A DNA stretch of 64,000 bases, taken from contig JAVSML010001066.1 in assembly GCA_038503035.1 (NCBI GenBank), positions 62,001 to 126,000 of the forward strand. Reading direction: 5' to 3'. Below, piece after piece: positions 21,111-31,714 of this stretch. The number at the start of each line of letters is the position of its first letter. The first letter of the stretch is position 1. The notes beneath the pieces are model-generated. The model was not told the DNA's origin. It worked only from the letters and a program-made list of their open reading frames with translations, and made no database searches. The stretch is from Crocodylus rhombifer (lineage: Eukaryota; Chordata; Crocodylia; Crocodylidae). A program made the position numbers and the translations under genes.

Positions 21111-22264
21111 TGAGTTTGTCTATAACAGGTATAGGCAACCCTCAGCATGGGTATCAGAGCATGGCATGCAAAGGCATTTTGCATGGCATGTGCTCCTTGG
21201 GGCAGATGGTGGGGAAGGGACCAGGGCTGCACTGCCATGAGGATCTGACCCTTTGCAACCCCTCCCCTCATCCACCCCTGGCATGCCATCATCTTACAAG
21301 TCAAAGTTGCATGTGTTTTTGGCATTCTGCCCCAAAATTTGCCCAGCCCTGGTGTATAGGGTGCCACACTACCCTGCCTTCTGCCAACTGTATAACAGCT
21401 TTTGTAACTGGTGATGTTTTTTTCTTAACTGTTCCATTATAAGGCTCAGTTCAGCACTTCCTTTAGTCATACAAAGTTCAGTTTTTGCATGAACACTGAT
21501 GTTAAATGTTGTATTGCAGGGTTTGGGAATCATTGCCTTTCAATGGTGGAATCAAAGATGTCCAGCCCTGCAAACCTCATACTAGCTGTGACAGGATTCT
21601 TTCCTTTTCACACTTCATTACCATTAATATAAAGTCACTCTTGCTCACTGGTTACTTTGTGTGTTTGTGTACATGCATATTTTGCACTCCTGCTGTCATC
21701 AGCTTATTTCTTGCTCTGGATGTCAGGTTTTCATTTTGAGGACTCAGAATGAATTTTTCTTGCTGCCAGATTGGCCTAAGGATGTGAGTTTTGATATATC
21801 CTTTTCAGCAGCCACAGTCCTAGTTGGTAGATTTTAATGTAAAATTCATTTGACAAAATGTGATGGGTGCACAGTACAGTTCAGTGGGATTTTGTGTCTT
21901 GCACCCCATAAAGAAGAATGTAAATGAGGTAAGGGCTCCTAATGTTTGGTATAATGAGAAAACAAACAGCTCTTACCCAGTAGTAAACTGTCTAAAAAGA
22001 GGGTTAGTACCAGAAACTCTGCTGGGATAATTGTTACTAGGTAATTTTCAGGTGCTGAGGACTATCTTGTGTCTTGTCTGTCAGTCAGCAGTGCCAGTAC
22101 AACACCCCCCAGATATCCACATTTTATAATATACGATATGGCTACTAATTGTTCATCCCTTCATTGCACTTTCTAATAATCTTCTGAAAATGGAGCAAAT
22201 GCTAAGATTGTTTGTTTAAATTTCTCATTACACTTTCTAGTGCAATAATAAACAGAAATGAGAT
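21111..22264. other. No gene seen; possible MITE at 21127-21360
   Basis: GGTATAGGCAACCC near 21128 and TTTGCCCAGCCC near 21340 look like weak inverted ends of a short DNA transposon. The rest is AT-rich, with nothing recognised. Confidence 0.3.
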
Positions 22265-22287
22265 CATTTTAATTTTAACTAAAAAAT

Positions 22288-22293
22288 TTTATT
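22288..22293 (-). terminator. Distal poly(A) signal AATAAA
   Basis: Plus-strand TTTATT within AAAATTTTATTAAC. It would end an extended 3' UTR of about 0.9 kb. Confidence 0.35.
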
Positions 22294-23104
22294 AACAATG
22301 TAAAATGTCTAGTATATTACAGTCTGAGCTAATTCTAGCATGCCCTATAAGAGTGAACATTTAGTTGATGCGCAGACATGCTTCAACTGCTAATGGAAAC
22401 AAAATATGGTAATCTGCTTTACATTTGAGGGTAATAGTATATTTTATTACACCATCTTTTTAACTGAATTACTCCTTTCTTCCAAAAGTTGAAATAGACA
22501 CCACTGGCTTAAAAGTAATATAATTACTTCTATGCATTGTACAGTATGTAGATACAATGATTACTCTGTATTTACAAGTTCTGAATATTTCTCATACATG
22601 GTTTTGTGTATTATAAATTAAGATATATTTGACTATGTAGTTCTTGGATAAATTGAGAGAGTGGAAGACTAAATATGAATGAGAGCACAAAAAGCAATAG
22701 GAGAGCTTGTGCATGTTCTATTATATATTGTTTTAATATTTTAGAACGTTAACACTTTGCTGTTTTAAATAGCTTTCTAAGTGTAAAGATTGTTAGAATA
22801 TGATCAAATATTTTAATGTGATACTAATAACTTATAGTCCTAGACTTGTACTGTAAACAAAACTTTGTGGTTGCACAGTAAAAAAAAAAAAGTAACCATA
22901 ATTCTTGTTTTGTCACTGTATGATTTAAAGCATGCATGTAAATGTCATTTAAAAAAATTATTTAAAAACATTTGAAATATGGTATATCTGTTCCCCATTG
23001 GTTCTTGTCTGCAACACCACATTGTAAAACTTTTTGTGAAAAGGGGAGAGACAAAGTAACAGAGCAGTGTAGAAAACATACTTGATAATCAAGAGCAGTC
23101 AAGA

Positions 23105-23110
23105 TTTATT
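23105..23110 (-). terminator. Proximal poly(A) signal AATAAA
   Basis: Plus-strand TTTATT, minus AATAAA, 70 bases downstream of the stop codon of the terminal exon. Confidence 0.5.
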
Positions 23111-23179
23111 CTTTCAAAGGTCAAATAATATTGGCTTAATCAAAGTTATCTTTTTCTTGGCATTTCTGTGTTGAATCTT

Positions 23180-23350
<171 letters not shown>

Positions 23351-23639
23351 CTAGGACACCCAGTAATGGATCCCATTGTGTAAGGCAATGTACGAACCAA
23401 GAGCAAAGAAACATTTTCCCCACTGAACTGACAATCTTAACACTGCTAAATTCAATCCTTTGTGTAAAATGCATGTCCCTACACTATGAAATATATAGCT
23501 GTCTTGCATTTATTTTATTCCAACTATTTCATTTAATTTTCTTTTATACAATTGGAGCCTTAGAATTTTAATTATGCAGCCATAACTATAGCTTCATGAC
23601 CATGTGTCCATGCTGCATACAGTATTTCAGAACATCCAG

Positions 23640-24250
23640 GGCGTGTCAATGAGACACTTACTGCATAGTAGACTAATTAGCTCTGCAGTAAACATCCATG
23701 TACACGCACAGAATTATTAGGCTGGAAGAGACTAATAGATGCAGCAGGATAGGACTTGTAAATACAAGTACTATACTACTGCAGCGTTATTTACTGCTCA
23801 GCAATGCACATGTAGATGCTGATCCAACAGTAAACTGCTCCTGGTCAGTCCAGGCAGCAAGGGGCAACACTCTTGCCTGCTGCCTAGACACCTGACTCAA
23901 CAGCTGCAGGAATCTCGTGGTTCAGCCGGCTCCTCTGCCGCTTGATGCAGCCACCAGTTATTAATTACCTGGCCTGATTTCCCCACCCCCTCCCCCGGCT
24001 TGTGCCCCCTGCCAGCCTGAGGCTGCCCCCAGACCACACTACCACTGCCAACCAGAGCCAACCCAGGGCTGGCACACAGGCAGCAGCGGCCAGAGCCTGA
24101 ATGAGGAAGGGCACCAAAGTGTGCCGGCTCCCTTAAGGGCAGGAACTAGCTGGCTAGAGAGCCTGAAGAGCTAGACAGAGCTCCACAGCTTCACGTTGCT
24201 GTGGCAGCAGATTAATGGGGGAATTAGCATGCACCTGCACCCAGTCAGAT
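23640..24250. mobile_element. MITE of the GCATCTACAC family with GC-rich centre
   Basis: GGGCGTGTCAATGAGACACTTACTGCATAGTAGACTAATTAGC starts the unit, and CACATGTAGATGCTGATCC plus TAAACTGCTCC follow near 23808-23840. The same arms occur at 51514-51703, 59838 and 63820. The GC-rich part to 24250 contains no gene I recognise. Confidence 0.5.
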
Positions 24251-24314
24251 GACTGGAAGAAATCAGGGCCCTGGGTACATATAAGCCCCAGGGCTGAGGT
24301 CAGCAGGGATTAGT

Positions 24315-25235
24315 TCTCTGGCAAGTTGCCAGGGAAAGTGCACCCGCCTGGCCTCATGGAGGCGCTCTTTTGCTGCTTTGGAGTGTGCAACCAGTGCCGG
24401 CCACAGGGTGTGTTCCAGCGGCCTTGATATTGGGTCATGTTCACCCCGAAGGAGGCCCCGATACTCACCTGCTACAACTTGGTCTTTTCCTTCAGTGTTG
24501 GGGCCCCTTCTCATTGCTCTGTGTGGACTGGGCACTGCCCTTAGTGTGCATTCTTGGGGCTCCACCTCCCCTGCACTGCGGACTTGCGCCAACCCTCAGG
24601 ACAGCCAGCTGTTGGACCACTGGCTCACCCTTCTGATGTCTTTGCCTGCCTCCTCTTCTCATCGCTCATCACCCACTTCTTGCAGTGTGAGCCGCACACA
24701 GGACCCGTCCTGGCCAAACTGATCTTCCCTCACTATGCTGTCACCTGCTATGCCATCCTGGCTCCACCTGGCCTGTGGAGGCTGCCCTTGGCTCCGTCAC
24801 CCTGATTTGTGGCCCTGAGAAACTCAAAACAATTTAAGAAGAAAGAAAGAAAGAAAAAGGAACAGTTGGGGTACGGGGCTTCAGCCCGCCCCATTCACAA
24901 GTCCGACTTCTGTGGCTCCAAGGTCCCTCGACGCCATCCTCTTTAGTCTGGCCAAGCTGCTGGGCCGGCGTGGTGCCTCATTCAATAAATCCCGGACCCC
25001 TCTGTCAGGTCTCTGCCAGTATACTTCCCAAGTTGCCAACACCACCTGTGTGCAGCCCGGGGAGCAGCCTCATCTTCTGTCTCTGGTGGTGATGCTGCCC
25101 GTTTCTCCATTTCCCTGCCACCAGCTTTTAAATCAGCTGGGCAGTGATTCTTAATGACGGCATCAGCTGGCGCCATTCCTAGCCAGCAATAAAAACAGCT
25201 GATGAACCATGTGGGTGTTTTGTCTTGGTAGGGCT
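24315..25235 (-). repeat. Gypsy 3' LTR
   Basis: It aligns along its length with 31715-32625: GCTGCTTTGGAGTGTGC (24372), ATTGGGTCATGTTCACCCC, GGAGGCCCCGATACTCACCTG, TTCTTGGGGCTCCACCTCCCC, an AAGAAAGAAAG tract (24838) and AGCAGCCTCATCTTCTGTCTC. The frames of 80-114 codons inside are LTR sequence, not genes. A purine tract (minus AGGGAAGAAAAAGAAAAG, near 25280-25300) lies close to where a plus-strand primer tract is expected. Confidence 0.75.
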
Positions 25236-25811
25236 TGTCCACCTCCATTTTTCCTACAAAAGGAAGCCCTGCTTTCAGGGCTTTTCTTTTTCTTCCCTAG
25301 GTGGGTCAATCCTGCCTTGAGTTCTGTCACAGGAGGGTGCTCCGAGGCATCCACCTGTCTCTCCCTGGGACACAACCCCCTCTCAAAATGCCTTGGGGAG
25401 ATTCGAGTCTTTGGCCCAGAGTCCTACCTCGTATCCCTCACTGCTTTGATGCCTGGTTTACTGTATCCGGTGGTCTGTCTTCAGTCTTGTACCTGGATGA
25501 GAAATCTGCCATGGTGTTATTTTTTCTGGGCGATGTAGTATTTGGAATTTGAAAGGCTGCAGGGCCAGGGCCCACCTGGTTATTTGGGTGTTATCAATTT
25601 TGGCTCTGCTTAATCACTGCAGGGGTATGTGATCTGTTATAAGCTTGAACTCCCTCCCCATCAGATAGTAATGGAAGTGCTCCATGGCCCATCAGATCTG
25701 CTAAACATTTCTGCTCTATTGTAGCATACCATATCTCTGCAGGGAGCAGCTTAAGACTTGCATATGCCATGGGTCTTTCAATTCCAGTATCTTCTTGAGT
25801 CAGAATGGCTC

Positions 25812-26894
25812 TGTAACAGGGACCCCTAGCCCTGTTACTAGAAGGCAGGTTAGCCCCTTTAAGACCAGAACTTTCTTGCCACAGCATGCTGGTAAGGTGG
25901 GGGTTAAAATCTGAGCCTGGCCAGCTAGTCAGGTGACTGGAAGGGGGCAGGGCGGAACTATAAAAACCCTGGGCTGGGTAGCAGTAGGGGCCAGCAGACA
26001 AAGGGGAAGGAGTGCGTCTAAGAGCTCCACAGAGAGGCTTGGTGAGCGGTCCAACGGCTGCGGGAGGGGAACTACTGAGGACTCTCAAAAAAGCAGCAGC
26101 AGCTCAGGAGAAGGACCATAGCAGACAGTGGGGAGCAGAAGCACAAACCCCTGAGAAAATGTAAGCTGGCATGCTGCCTCTTTAATTATATTTTTGGTGG
26201 TGTTTATAGCCCACGGACACACTATTTATAATTTCTGATATATTAACAACTAGTGGTTTGGGTGAGGCTATTGGGGAAGGAGGAGGCCTCATGTGGGGGG
26301 CCCACTACAGCCTGGGGACACCAGCACTAGAGAGGGAACAGTATTTGGGGTGCACAGGCCCCGGTGCCATAGAGGGAGCAGTATTCAGGGTGCACAGGCC
26401 CCGGCACCAGAGGATGCAGTCATAAAAGGCCAAAGTGGCTTGGTGCACCTGGGGTGCAGCTGTGTGTTTTGGACAGGAATGGTGGAGGTAAGGGCTGCTG
26501 CCTGGTTTTAAACTTGCAGCCCCCTGGCTGTGGGGCTGGTGGACAGGCCTCTGGGACAGAGAGTCTGGGCTCCAGATTAGGGGGAAAAAAGGAGGGCCAC
26601 GAGCCCTAAGACCAAGAAGCTAGAGCCTTGAAGTCAAACCTTATCTGGTGGGTTTAGGCAGGTAGGCCTAGCTAGAGAAAGACAGGGTCAAGGCCTGGGG
26701 TGGCAAAGAACCCCAACATACAAAATAAAATAGGCAATCTCCCGCTTACAAGAACATCTGTATAGTATTTCCATCAAGACGTGGCAGGAGAGTAGAAAGC
26801 GGGACACGACAAATCTAAAGGGGACTTCACGGGTGCCCCTCATAAGTCACGGATAACAGGCAAAAGATGGCGCTGGGGAGAGTGACCTGTTACA
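25812..26894 (+). mobile_element. Solo LTR nested in Gypsy RNase H
   Basis: 1083 bp, starts TGTAACAGGG and ends GACCTGTTACA. Flanks GGCTC (25807-25811) and GGCCC (26895-26899) look like a 5 bp target duplication with one change. A plus-strand TATAAAAA lies at 25959-25966 and an AATAAA at 26724-26729. The relative at 17972-19043 is in the opposite orientation. No coding capacity is recognised, and it post-dates the Gypsy insertion. Confidence 0.85.
25959..25966 (+). promoter_or_regulatory. LTR TATA box
   Basis: TATAAAAA about 147 bases into the LTR. The same TATAAAAACCCTGGGC block is conserved in the 17972-19043 copy. Confidence 0.5.
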
Positions 26895-26989
26895 GGCCCC
26901 TATGGCTGTCCTTGAAGTGTTCATCTGTAAGATAAAAGGTTTGTGAAAATCGTGTGTGTGTATTACAGCATCTTCACATAACACCTTCT

Positions 26990-27638
26990 TTAGGAGCTCA
27001 AAATTAAGCCTCATTTCTGCAATCCATTTTATGGCCCTATCCTTCACCCTTTCAGGGCTTCTGTGAGCAGTGCCACCAGTTCTGAGGAACAGGGCAGGAA
27101 CCACCACTAATAACTGGTCAACCCAAGGAAGGACTGTAGTTGTCTGTTGTTTTGGGGCATCATAAAGTTGTGAATGGTTGTGAATGGTTTCTACTTTATC
27201 TGCCAATAGCCTGATGGTACCTCATTCTACTAGGAAGCTCAGGTACTTTGTCTTTCTCTGGGCTAGCATGCACTCCCATGGGTTCGTTGTCATCCCTGCT
27301 TGTCGTAGTTCCAAGAGTACAGCTCATAGTGCTGTCCTGTGTTGGGCCCATGTCTGGGTGAATACAATTATATCGTCAATATAGGCTGCAGCATAGCTGG
27401 TGTGTGACGGCAGGATCTGATTCATTAACCGTTGAAACATTGCTGCCGCCCCATGGAGTCCGAAAGGCATCCAGATGAACTCATAGAGGACCCATGGGGT
27501 CCTGAAGGCTATTTTTGCTCTGTCCCTTTTGGCTAAGGGTATCTGTCAGTACCCCTTAGCTAAATCGAGCATCATGATATAGTGCATGTTCCCTATATAT
27601 TCTACCAGCTCGGCTATGTGAGGCATCAGGAAGGTGTC
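26990..27638 (-). pseudogene. Gypsy reverse transcriptase, palm part
   Basis: It resumes with TFLMPHIAELVEYIGNMHYI, then MMLDLAKGY (motif A Asp present), a stop (TGA at 27546-27548) where the family has Trp, then QIPLAKRDRAKIAFRTPW and MPFGLHGAAAMFQRLMNQIL. The catalytic motif C is YIDD (27372-27383). Downstream are the thumb and connection (WECMLAQRKTKYLSFLV; AIKWIAEMRLNFELLKKVL). The active-site Asp residues survive but the frame does not. Confidence 0.85.
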
Positions 27639-28714
27639 TGTCCCGGGACCTGAAGAAGCCGGGAAGACCTACCTGAAAGGCGGGACGAGAGGGACGCCGC
27701 GGCAGAGGGAGAGCCCGCGCGGCTCATTAGCCGCGTCTATGTACAGCTGTGGCCGGCAGCTGATGATGACATCAGACGCCGGCTGGCGGATTTAAAAATG
27801 GCGTCCGCCGCTCCGGAGGCAGCGGATGGTGAGGGGAATGAACGGCTGTCCGAGCTGTCTCCGACACTAGCCCAGTGGAATGGACGGCAAAGAGCCAGTG
27901 TGCCAGGGAGGACGGTGGCACAGAGAGAAGGAACGACGATGGGATCACTGGTGGGTAGACCCCTAGGTGCCAGATCAGGTGAGCTGTGAAACATTGAGAC
28001 CACCCAGTATGATTCAGAGCACCATGAAGTAAGTGCCGAGGCGGTGGGTGCAGGAATCGCTGAAGAGGGGTGAGAGACCGAAGGATCACCTGGTGGGAGA
28101 GAGAGATCGGGGCGGGATCGCCGCTGAGAATAGAGGACGTCGAGTAAAGGATAAGGGGTGCAGCACTAAATATCCAGGAGGCATTACTCCCCGGCATGAT
28201 CATAGGGTGCTGGTGGTGGGTCAGCGAGGTAGTCGGCACAGAAGAACCCCTTAGAGGAAGCACGTAGATCAGGGTGTATAGGGTGACGGTTTGGTGGTAG
28301 TATCTATTGCAGTAGGGTTTAGGCATCAATACAGGTGGATGTCGGGCCCTTCACATCAGGGCAGGAATGACCCAAGGGTTTTGGGGTAAATCCCAAAGAC
28401 AAAGCCCGCTAGAAAAGTCTGCAGGATCATCGCAAAGCAGGCATGGGGAAGTGGAGGCCACAGGTGGTGTGAGGCCGGGGTGTAGAGGTGGCAGGAGCCC
28501 CATGTGTAACCGACGAGGCAGACCCGGGCCACTGAGGGACCCGTGAACTAGCCCCGCCCCACTAGTGTAACAGCAAGTCGTGGCAGGCAAGAAGCGGGGT
28601 CGGCGACGTGGGAAGACGAACGACCACGGTAACACCCACGCCCAGTGAAGAGGGTGGTCACCGACAAGGAGAGCCAGACTCCAAGTAGTGATACTTGAAG
28701 GCCTGTCGGGGACA
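27639..28714. mobile_element. CpG-rich solo LTR nested in Gypsy RT
   Basis: 1076 bp, starts TGTCCCGGGACC and ends CTGTCGGGGACA, with a perfect 5 bp target duplication GTGTC (27634-27638 and 28715-28719). Removing the unit and one duplicate makes the flanking RT reading frame continuous. CpG is far more frequent than in neighbouring DNA. The frame at 28329-27772 (185 codons, minus) is Ser/Leu/His-rich without a domain and I treat it as chance. Transcriptional orientation is unresolved: TTTAAAAATGGCG at about 27790 could be a plus-strand TATA substitute. Confidence 0.85.
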
Positions 28715-28719
28715 GTGTC

Positions 28720-28985
28720 AAAGACTGCAGTTTTGTTTAGGCGATGGCAGTCCACAATCAGAGGGATCTGTCTGGTTTTGGGACAGGGACCAGGGGTCTC
28801 TGCCATGGGCTTCTCGGCGGTCATATCACTCCCTGCTCTAACATTTTCTTAACCTCCTCACAGATCTCCCCAAGGAGGTGGTGGGGCATGGGCCACCACC
28901 TCTCCTGCACTATTGCTCCTGGTGGGGTGTTTATTGTGTGGCACATTCCCCAGGCCATCCTGGTTCTTCACGAAAGATATCTCAA
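28720..28985 (-). pseudogene. Gypsy reverse transcriptase, N-terminal (fingers) part
   Basis: Minus-strand translation gives AETPGPCPKTRQIPLIVDCH then RLNKTAVFDT, the K-P-D-G-x-R-F-C-V-D-Y-R-x-L-N region of Gypsy RTs with several replacements. It is cut at 28720 by the LTR inserted at 27639-28714; the protein continues beyond that insertion. Immediately upstream on the minus strand is the integrase C-terminus. Confidence 0.8.
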
Positions 28986-29100
28986 AAGTTATGCACTATT
29001 GTTTTCATTTCAGCCTTCTGAAGGGCTGACAGTTCCTCACTTATCTGGACTTAGTCTTCTGGTCAGGCCTTTGGCTTGTCTCTTGCTAATCCCTGTGGTC

Positions 29101-30185
29101 CTAGGTCTTCCGTTTTGCCCTCCGTAAATGTGGTCCACTCTTCAGGCTTGCACCAGTCTCGCAGGAGTTATATGTGGTAGATCTGTGTTTCCTATTGATA
29201 CCCTGGCCTATGGACGTCATAATCCACTGGGCCAACCTGCAGATCACCTCAAAGGGGCCTTGCCATTGTGTTAGGAGCTTACTCATGGAAGTTGCTAGGA
29301 GTACCAGAACCCTCTGACCAGGCCTGAACTCGCTTTCCTTTGTGTGCGTATGATACTGGGCCTTCTGACACCATTGTGCTTCCTGGAGGGTATCTCTGGC
29401 TAAGTTCTGTGCCATCTGTATGCAGTGTTGGAATTCCCACTGGTAGGTGTCTGGGGTCCTTACACTACCCACTTCCTGCTCCCAGCCTTCGTGTAGTACC
29501 TGTTGTAGACCTCAGGGCTGGTGGCCTAAGACGAGCTCAAACGGTGAGTACTTTGACTCCTGTGAGGTGTCTTGGATAGCAAACAATATTAAAGGGAGCA
29601 GTAAGTCCCCCTTCCAGGGATCACCCTGTATGCACCGTCACAACATCTGCTTTATAGTACCATTGAGGTGCTCCACGAGACTGTTGGTCTGTGGATGGTA
29701 CACGGATGTCTTTTAAGTGTTTCATCCGCAGCGCATGGCATATGACCTGTAATACCCCCGACATAAAATTCCACCCTTGGTCGGTCAAGATCTCCTTGGG
29801 TATTTCCACCCATGCAATCCATTTTATCAACTCCTCAGAGATTCGTGGTACTGTCACCACCCAGAGTGGGATTGCCTCTGGGTAATGAGTAGTATAATTA
29901 ACAAACACCAGTATATACGGGTGTCCTGCACTTCTCCAGGGTAGGGGCCCCATCACATCCATTGCTATCTATGGGAATGGTACACTGATAATGGGTAAGG
30001 GCTGGGGCGGGGCTTGAGCTGGGCATTCCTCCCGCATCCTCTGGCATTCTGGGCATACCGCACACTGGCAGGCAATGTCTTCCCCCAGTCCCTTCCAAAA
30101 AAAACAGTGGGCCACCCTGGCTATAGTTTTGTCCTATCCCAGGTGCCCTCCAGTGGGGTTCATGTGGGCCAACCACCATACTAGC
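29101..30185 (-). pseudogene. Gypsy integrase
   Basis: Zinc-binding region at about 30185-30030: GGHLG follows AHMNPT-like coding, then CAVCPECQ supplies the C-x2-C half of the HHCC finger. Catalytic core at 29962-29621: DVMGPLP (first Asp), GHPYILVFVNYTTHYPEAIP, then EILTDQGWNFMSGVL (second Asp); the third acidic residue falls where frames change near 29700. C-terminal part at 29472-29101: EFRPGQRVLVLL and LTQWQGPFEV, the GPY/F-like module. It lies between protease and RT. Confidence 0.85.
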
Positions 30186-30367
30186 TGACAGAACTGGGTG
30201 GGCACTACCAACTGGGCTTCCTCCTACCCCACCTGGCAGCCTCTCTGGACCCGGTAAAGCAACTGGTCCCTTATCTCATACTGCAATGCTGTGGCAGTGG
30301 TCTCCAGCTGGTCACTCCTTGTTTTGAGGACTTGAGCCTGGATAGTTCAGAGTTCCTCATTTTCTTC

Positions 30368-30973
30368 TTATGCTTCCCTAAACTGCAGGCCACTGACCGC
30401 ATCACACAGGTCCACCTCCTCTGTGTCTTTGGCTGACTCCCCACTGTCTTCAAGCTCCCCGAGCCACACATTGTGATCTCTGAGCTGTTGATGTCTGGTC
30501 TCAGTGTCCTGCACCCTTTCTAGGACATCATAAATCAGGGTCCAATCACACCCCAGCAACATATCACATACCAGGTGTGGGGCCACTCCAACTAACAGAT
30601 CCCCTTGATGTTCCATGACTCAAAGTTGGATCCGCCAGCGTTTGACCCTTTCCATCTCACCATGGAAGCAGGCCATCCTCATTGGCGCTGCTCTGCTACC
30701 TGTTTGGAGTGGGATAAGATCAGCCTGTACTAATGACTGGGCATACCCTGAGTCCAGCGTGGCCTTGATGGGATGGTGCTCCATCCACACTCTCCTGATG
30801 GGATGGCTCCATATGGCGCTGTCTCCCTCGGAGTCCATCGGCTCGCTGGTGTCCATTTCCTTTTGTCTTTCTGTCTGCCCTTTTGGGGAACTGTTGGGCC
30901 TCCAGAGTTCTGTGGGGCTGCTTGGGCGTTCCTGTGAAAAGTGCTCTGTTCTCCCACACCAGAAGCAGACCAT
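30368..30973 (-). pseudogene. Gypsy zinc knuckle and aspartic protease
   Basis: The frame 30973-30620 opens with MVCFWCGRTEHFSQE, a C-x2-C-x4-H knuckle whose final Cys is replaced. It continues to HPIKATLDSGYAQSLVQADL, with the protease active site as LDSG (family DTG/DSG). The next frame (30616-30368) carries LVGVAPHLVCDMLLGCDW, the usual hydrophobic ILG-D-type C-terminal part of retroviral-type proteases. A frameshift near 30617 separates the halves. Confidence 0.75.
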
Positions 30974-31700
30974 CTCCCTTGGTCTGCTCCTAATAGGGTT
31001 TTTAGCCTCTTCTCAGCCTTGCAAGGGTGAGTGCTCCCTGGGCTCAGCACCGGTTTCTCCGAGGTGTACACCATCTTGGATGCCATGGAAGCTTCTGCTA
31101 ATCTTAAGGCCTCTTCACATTTGGTTGGCGAGTGCTGGCGGGCCCATTGTTGGGTGTGTTCATCTAAGTCATTCTGGAATTGTTCCAGGAGTATTTGGTC
31201 AGCCAGTGCGTCTTCGTCGTAGGTGGCTGGGCTCACCCACTTATTCAGAACTCGAAGCAATTGCATCAGGATCTGGGGCTGTTTCTCCTCAGGGGCCTTC
31301 TTGGCCCAGAACTGCTTCTGGTAGTACTCTGGGTTGATCTTGAGCCTATATAAAATGGTAGCCTTAACCCGTTCATAATTCCTAGCTTTGTCTTGGGCTA
31401 GGGCCTGGTATGCTGCCTGTGCTTTACCTATGATGAGTGCCCCCAGATGGCTGGCCCAATACCCTTTATCCAATCCAGTCATAAGAGCGTGCCACTTGAA
31501 TGCTTCGATGTATGCTTCTGAGTCATTGTCCTGGGTCATTTTGGGCATGTTGAAAGCAGACAGACTGTGGCACGGCCAGTCTTATTGCTGGTCCATTATC
31601 TGTTGCTTTGTGTCTATTACTTGGGTAAGAACCTGCAGGTTCTGGCTGAGGACATCAGGAGGGGCCATTGCTGCTGGCTGCATAGTGACATTGTTGACTT
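30730..31700 (-). pseudogene. Gypsy gag with SCAN-like capsid domain
   Basis: N-terminal residues (about 31690-31580) read APPDVLSQNLQVLTQVIDTK; the main open part is 31548-30730 (272 codons). Residues 7-75 (SEAYIEAFKWHALMTGLDKG ... INPEYYQKQFWAKKAP) form the capsid N-terminal part. Residues 85-150 (QLLRVLNKWVSPATYDEDAL, then QILLEQFQNDL, TQQWARQHSPTKCEEALRLA) match the SCAN pattern in vertebrate zinc-finger proteins, themselves derived from a Gmr1-like gag. A frame change near 30960 leads into the zinc knuckle. Confidence 0.82.
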
Positions 31701-31714
31701 CTGGCAGGGCCCTT

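Larger units (their letters stand above)
22265..23179 (-). other. Probable 3' UTR of the host gene
   Basis: AT-rich, transposon-free sequence follows the stop codon at 23180-23182 on the minus strand. Two AATAAA signals are present (23105-23110 and 22288-22293). The proximal one gives a UTR of about 90 bases; the distal one about 0.9 kb. The lack of recognisable repeats here, unlike the surroundings, suits retained UTR sequence, but that is inference. Confidence 0.45.
25390..26989 (-). pseudogene. Gypsy RNase H, split by a nested LTR
   Basis: The first part (26989-26895) gives HTHDFHKPFILQMNTSRTAI, the start of RNase H with its D replaced (family L-x-T-D-A-S). After the LTR at 25812-26894 the protein goes on at 25811 with LTQEDTGIERPMAYASLKLL and WYATIEQKCLA (catalytic Glu region). 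It finishes near 25450 with ILHRPGKNNTMADFSSR, the H-x-PGK-N-x-AD-x-SR terminus of Gypsy RNase H. Confidence 0.8.

Noticed and set aside
27772..28329. 185-codon minus-strand frame
   Set aside because: Lies wholly in a non-coding LTR; Ser/Leu/His-rich from GC composition and no recognised domain.
30615..31337. 240-codon plus-strand frame
   Set aside because: Antisense shadow of the Gypsy gag and protease; no domain and no start context.
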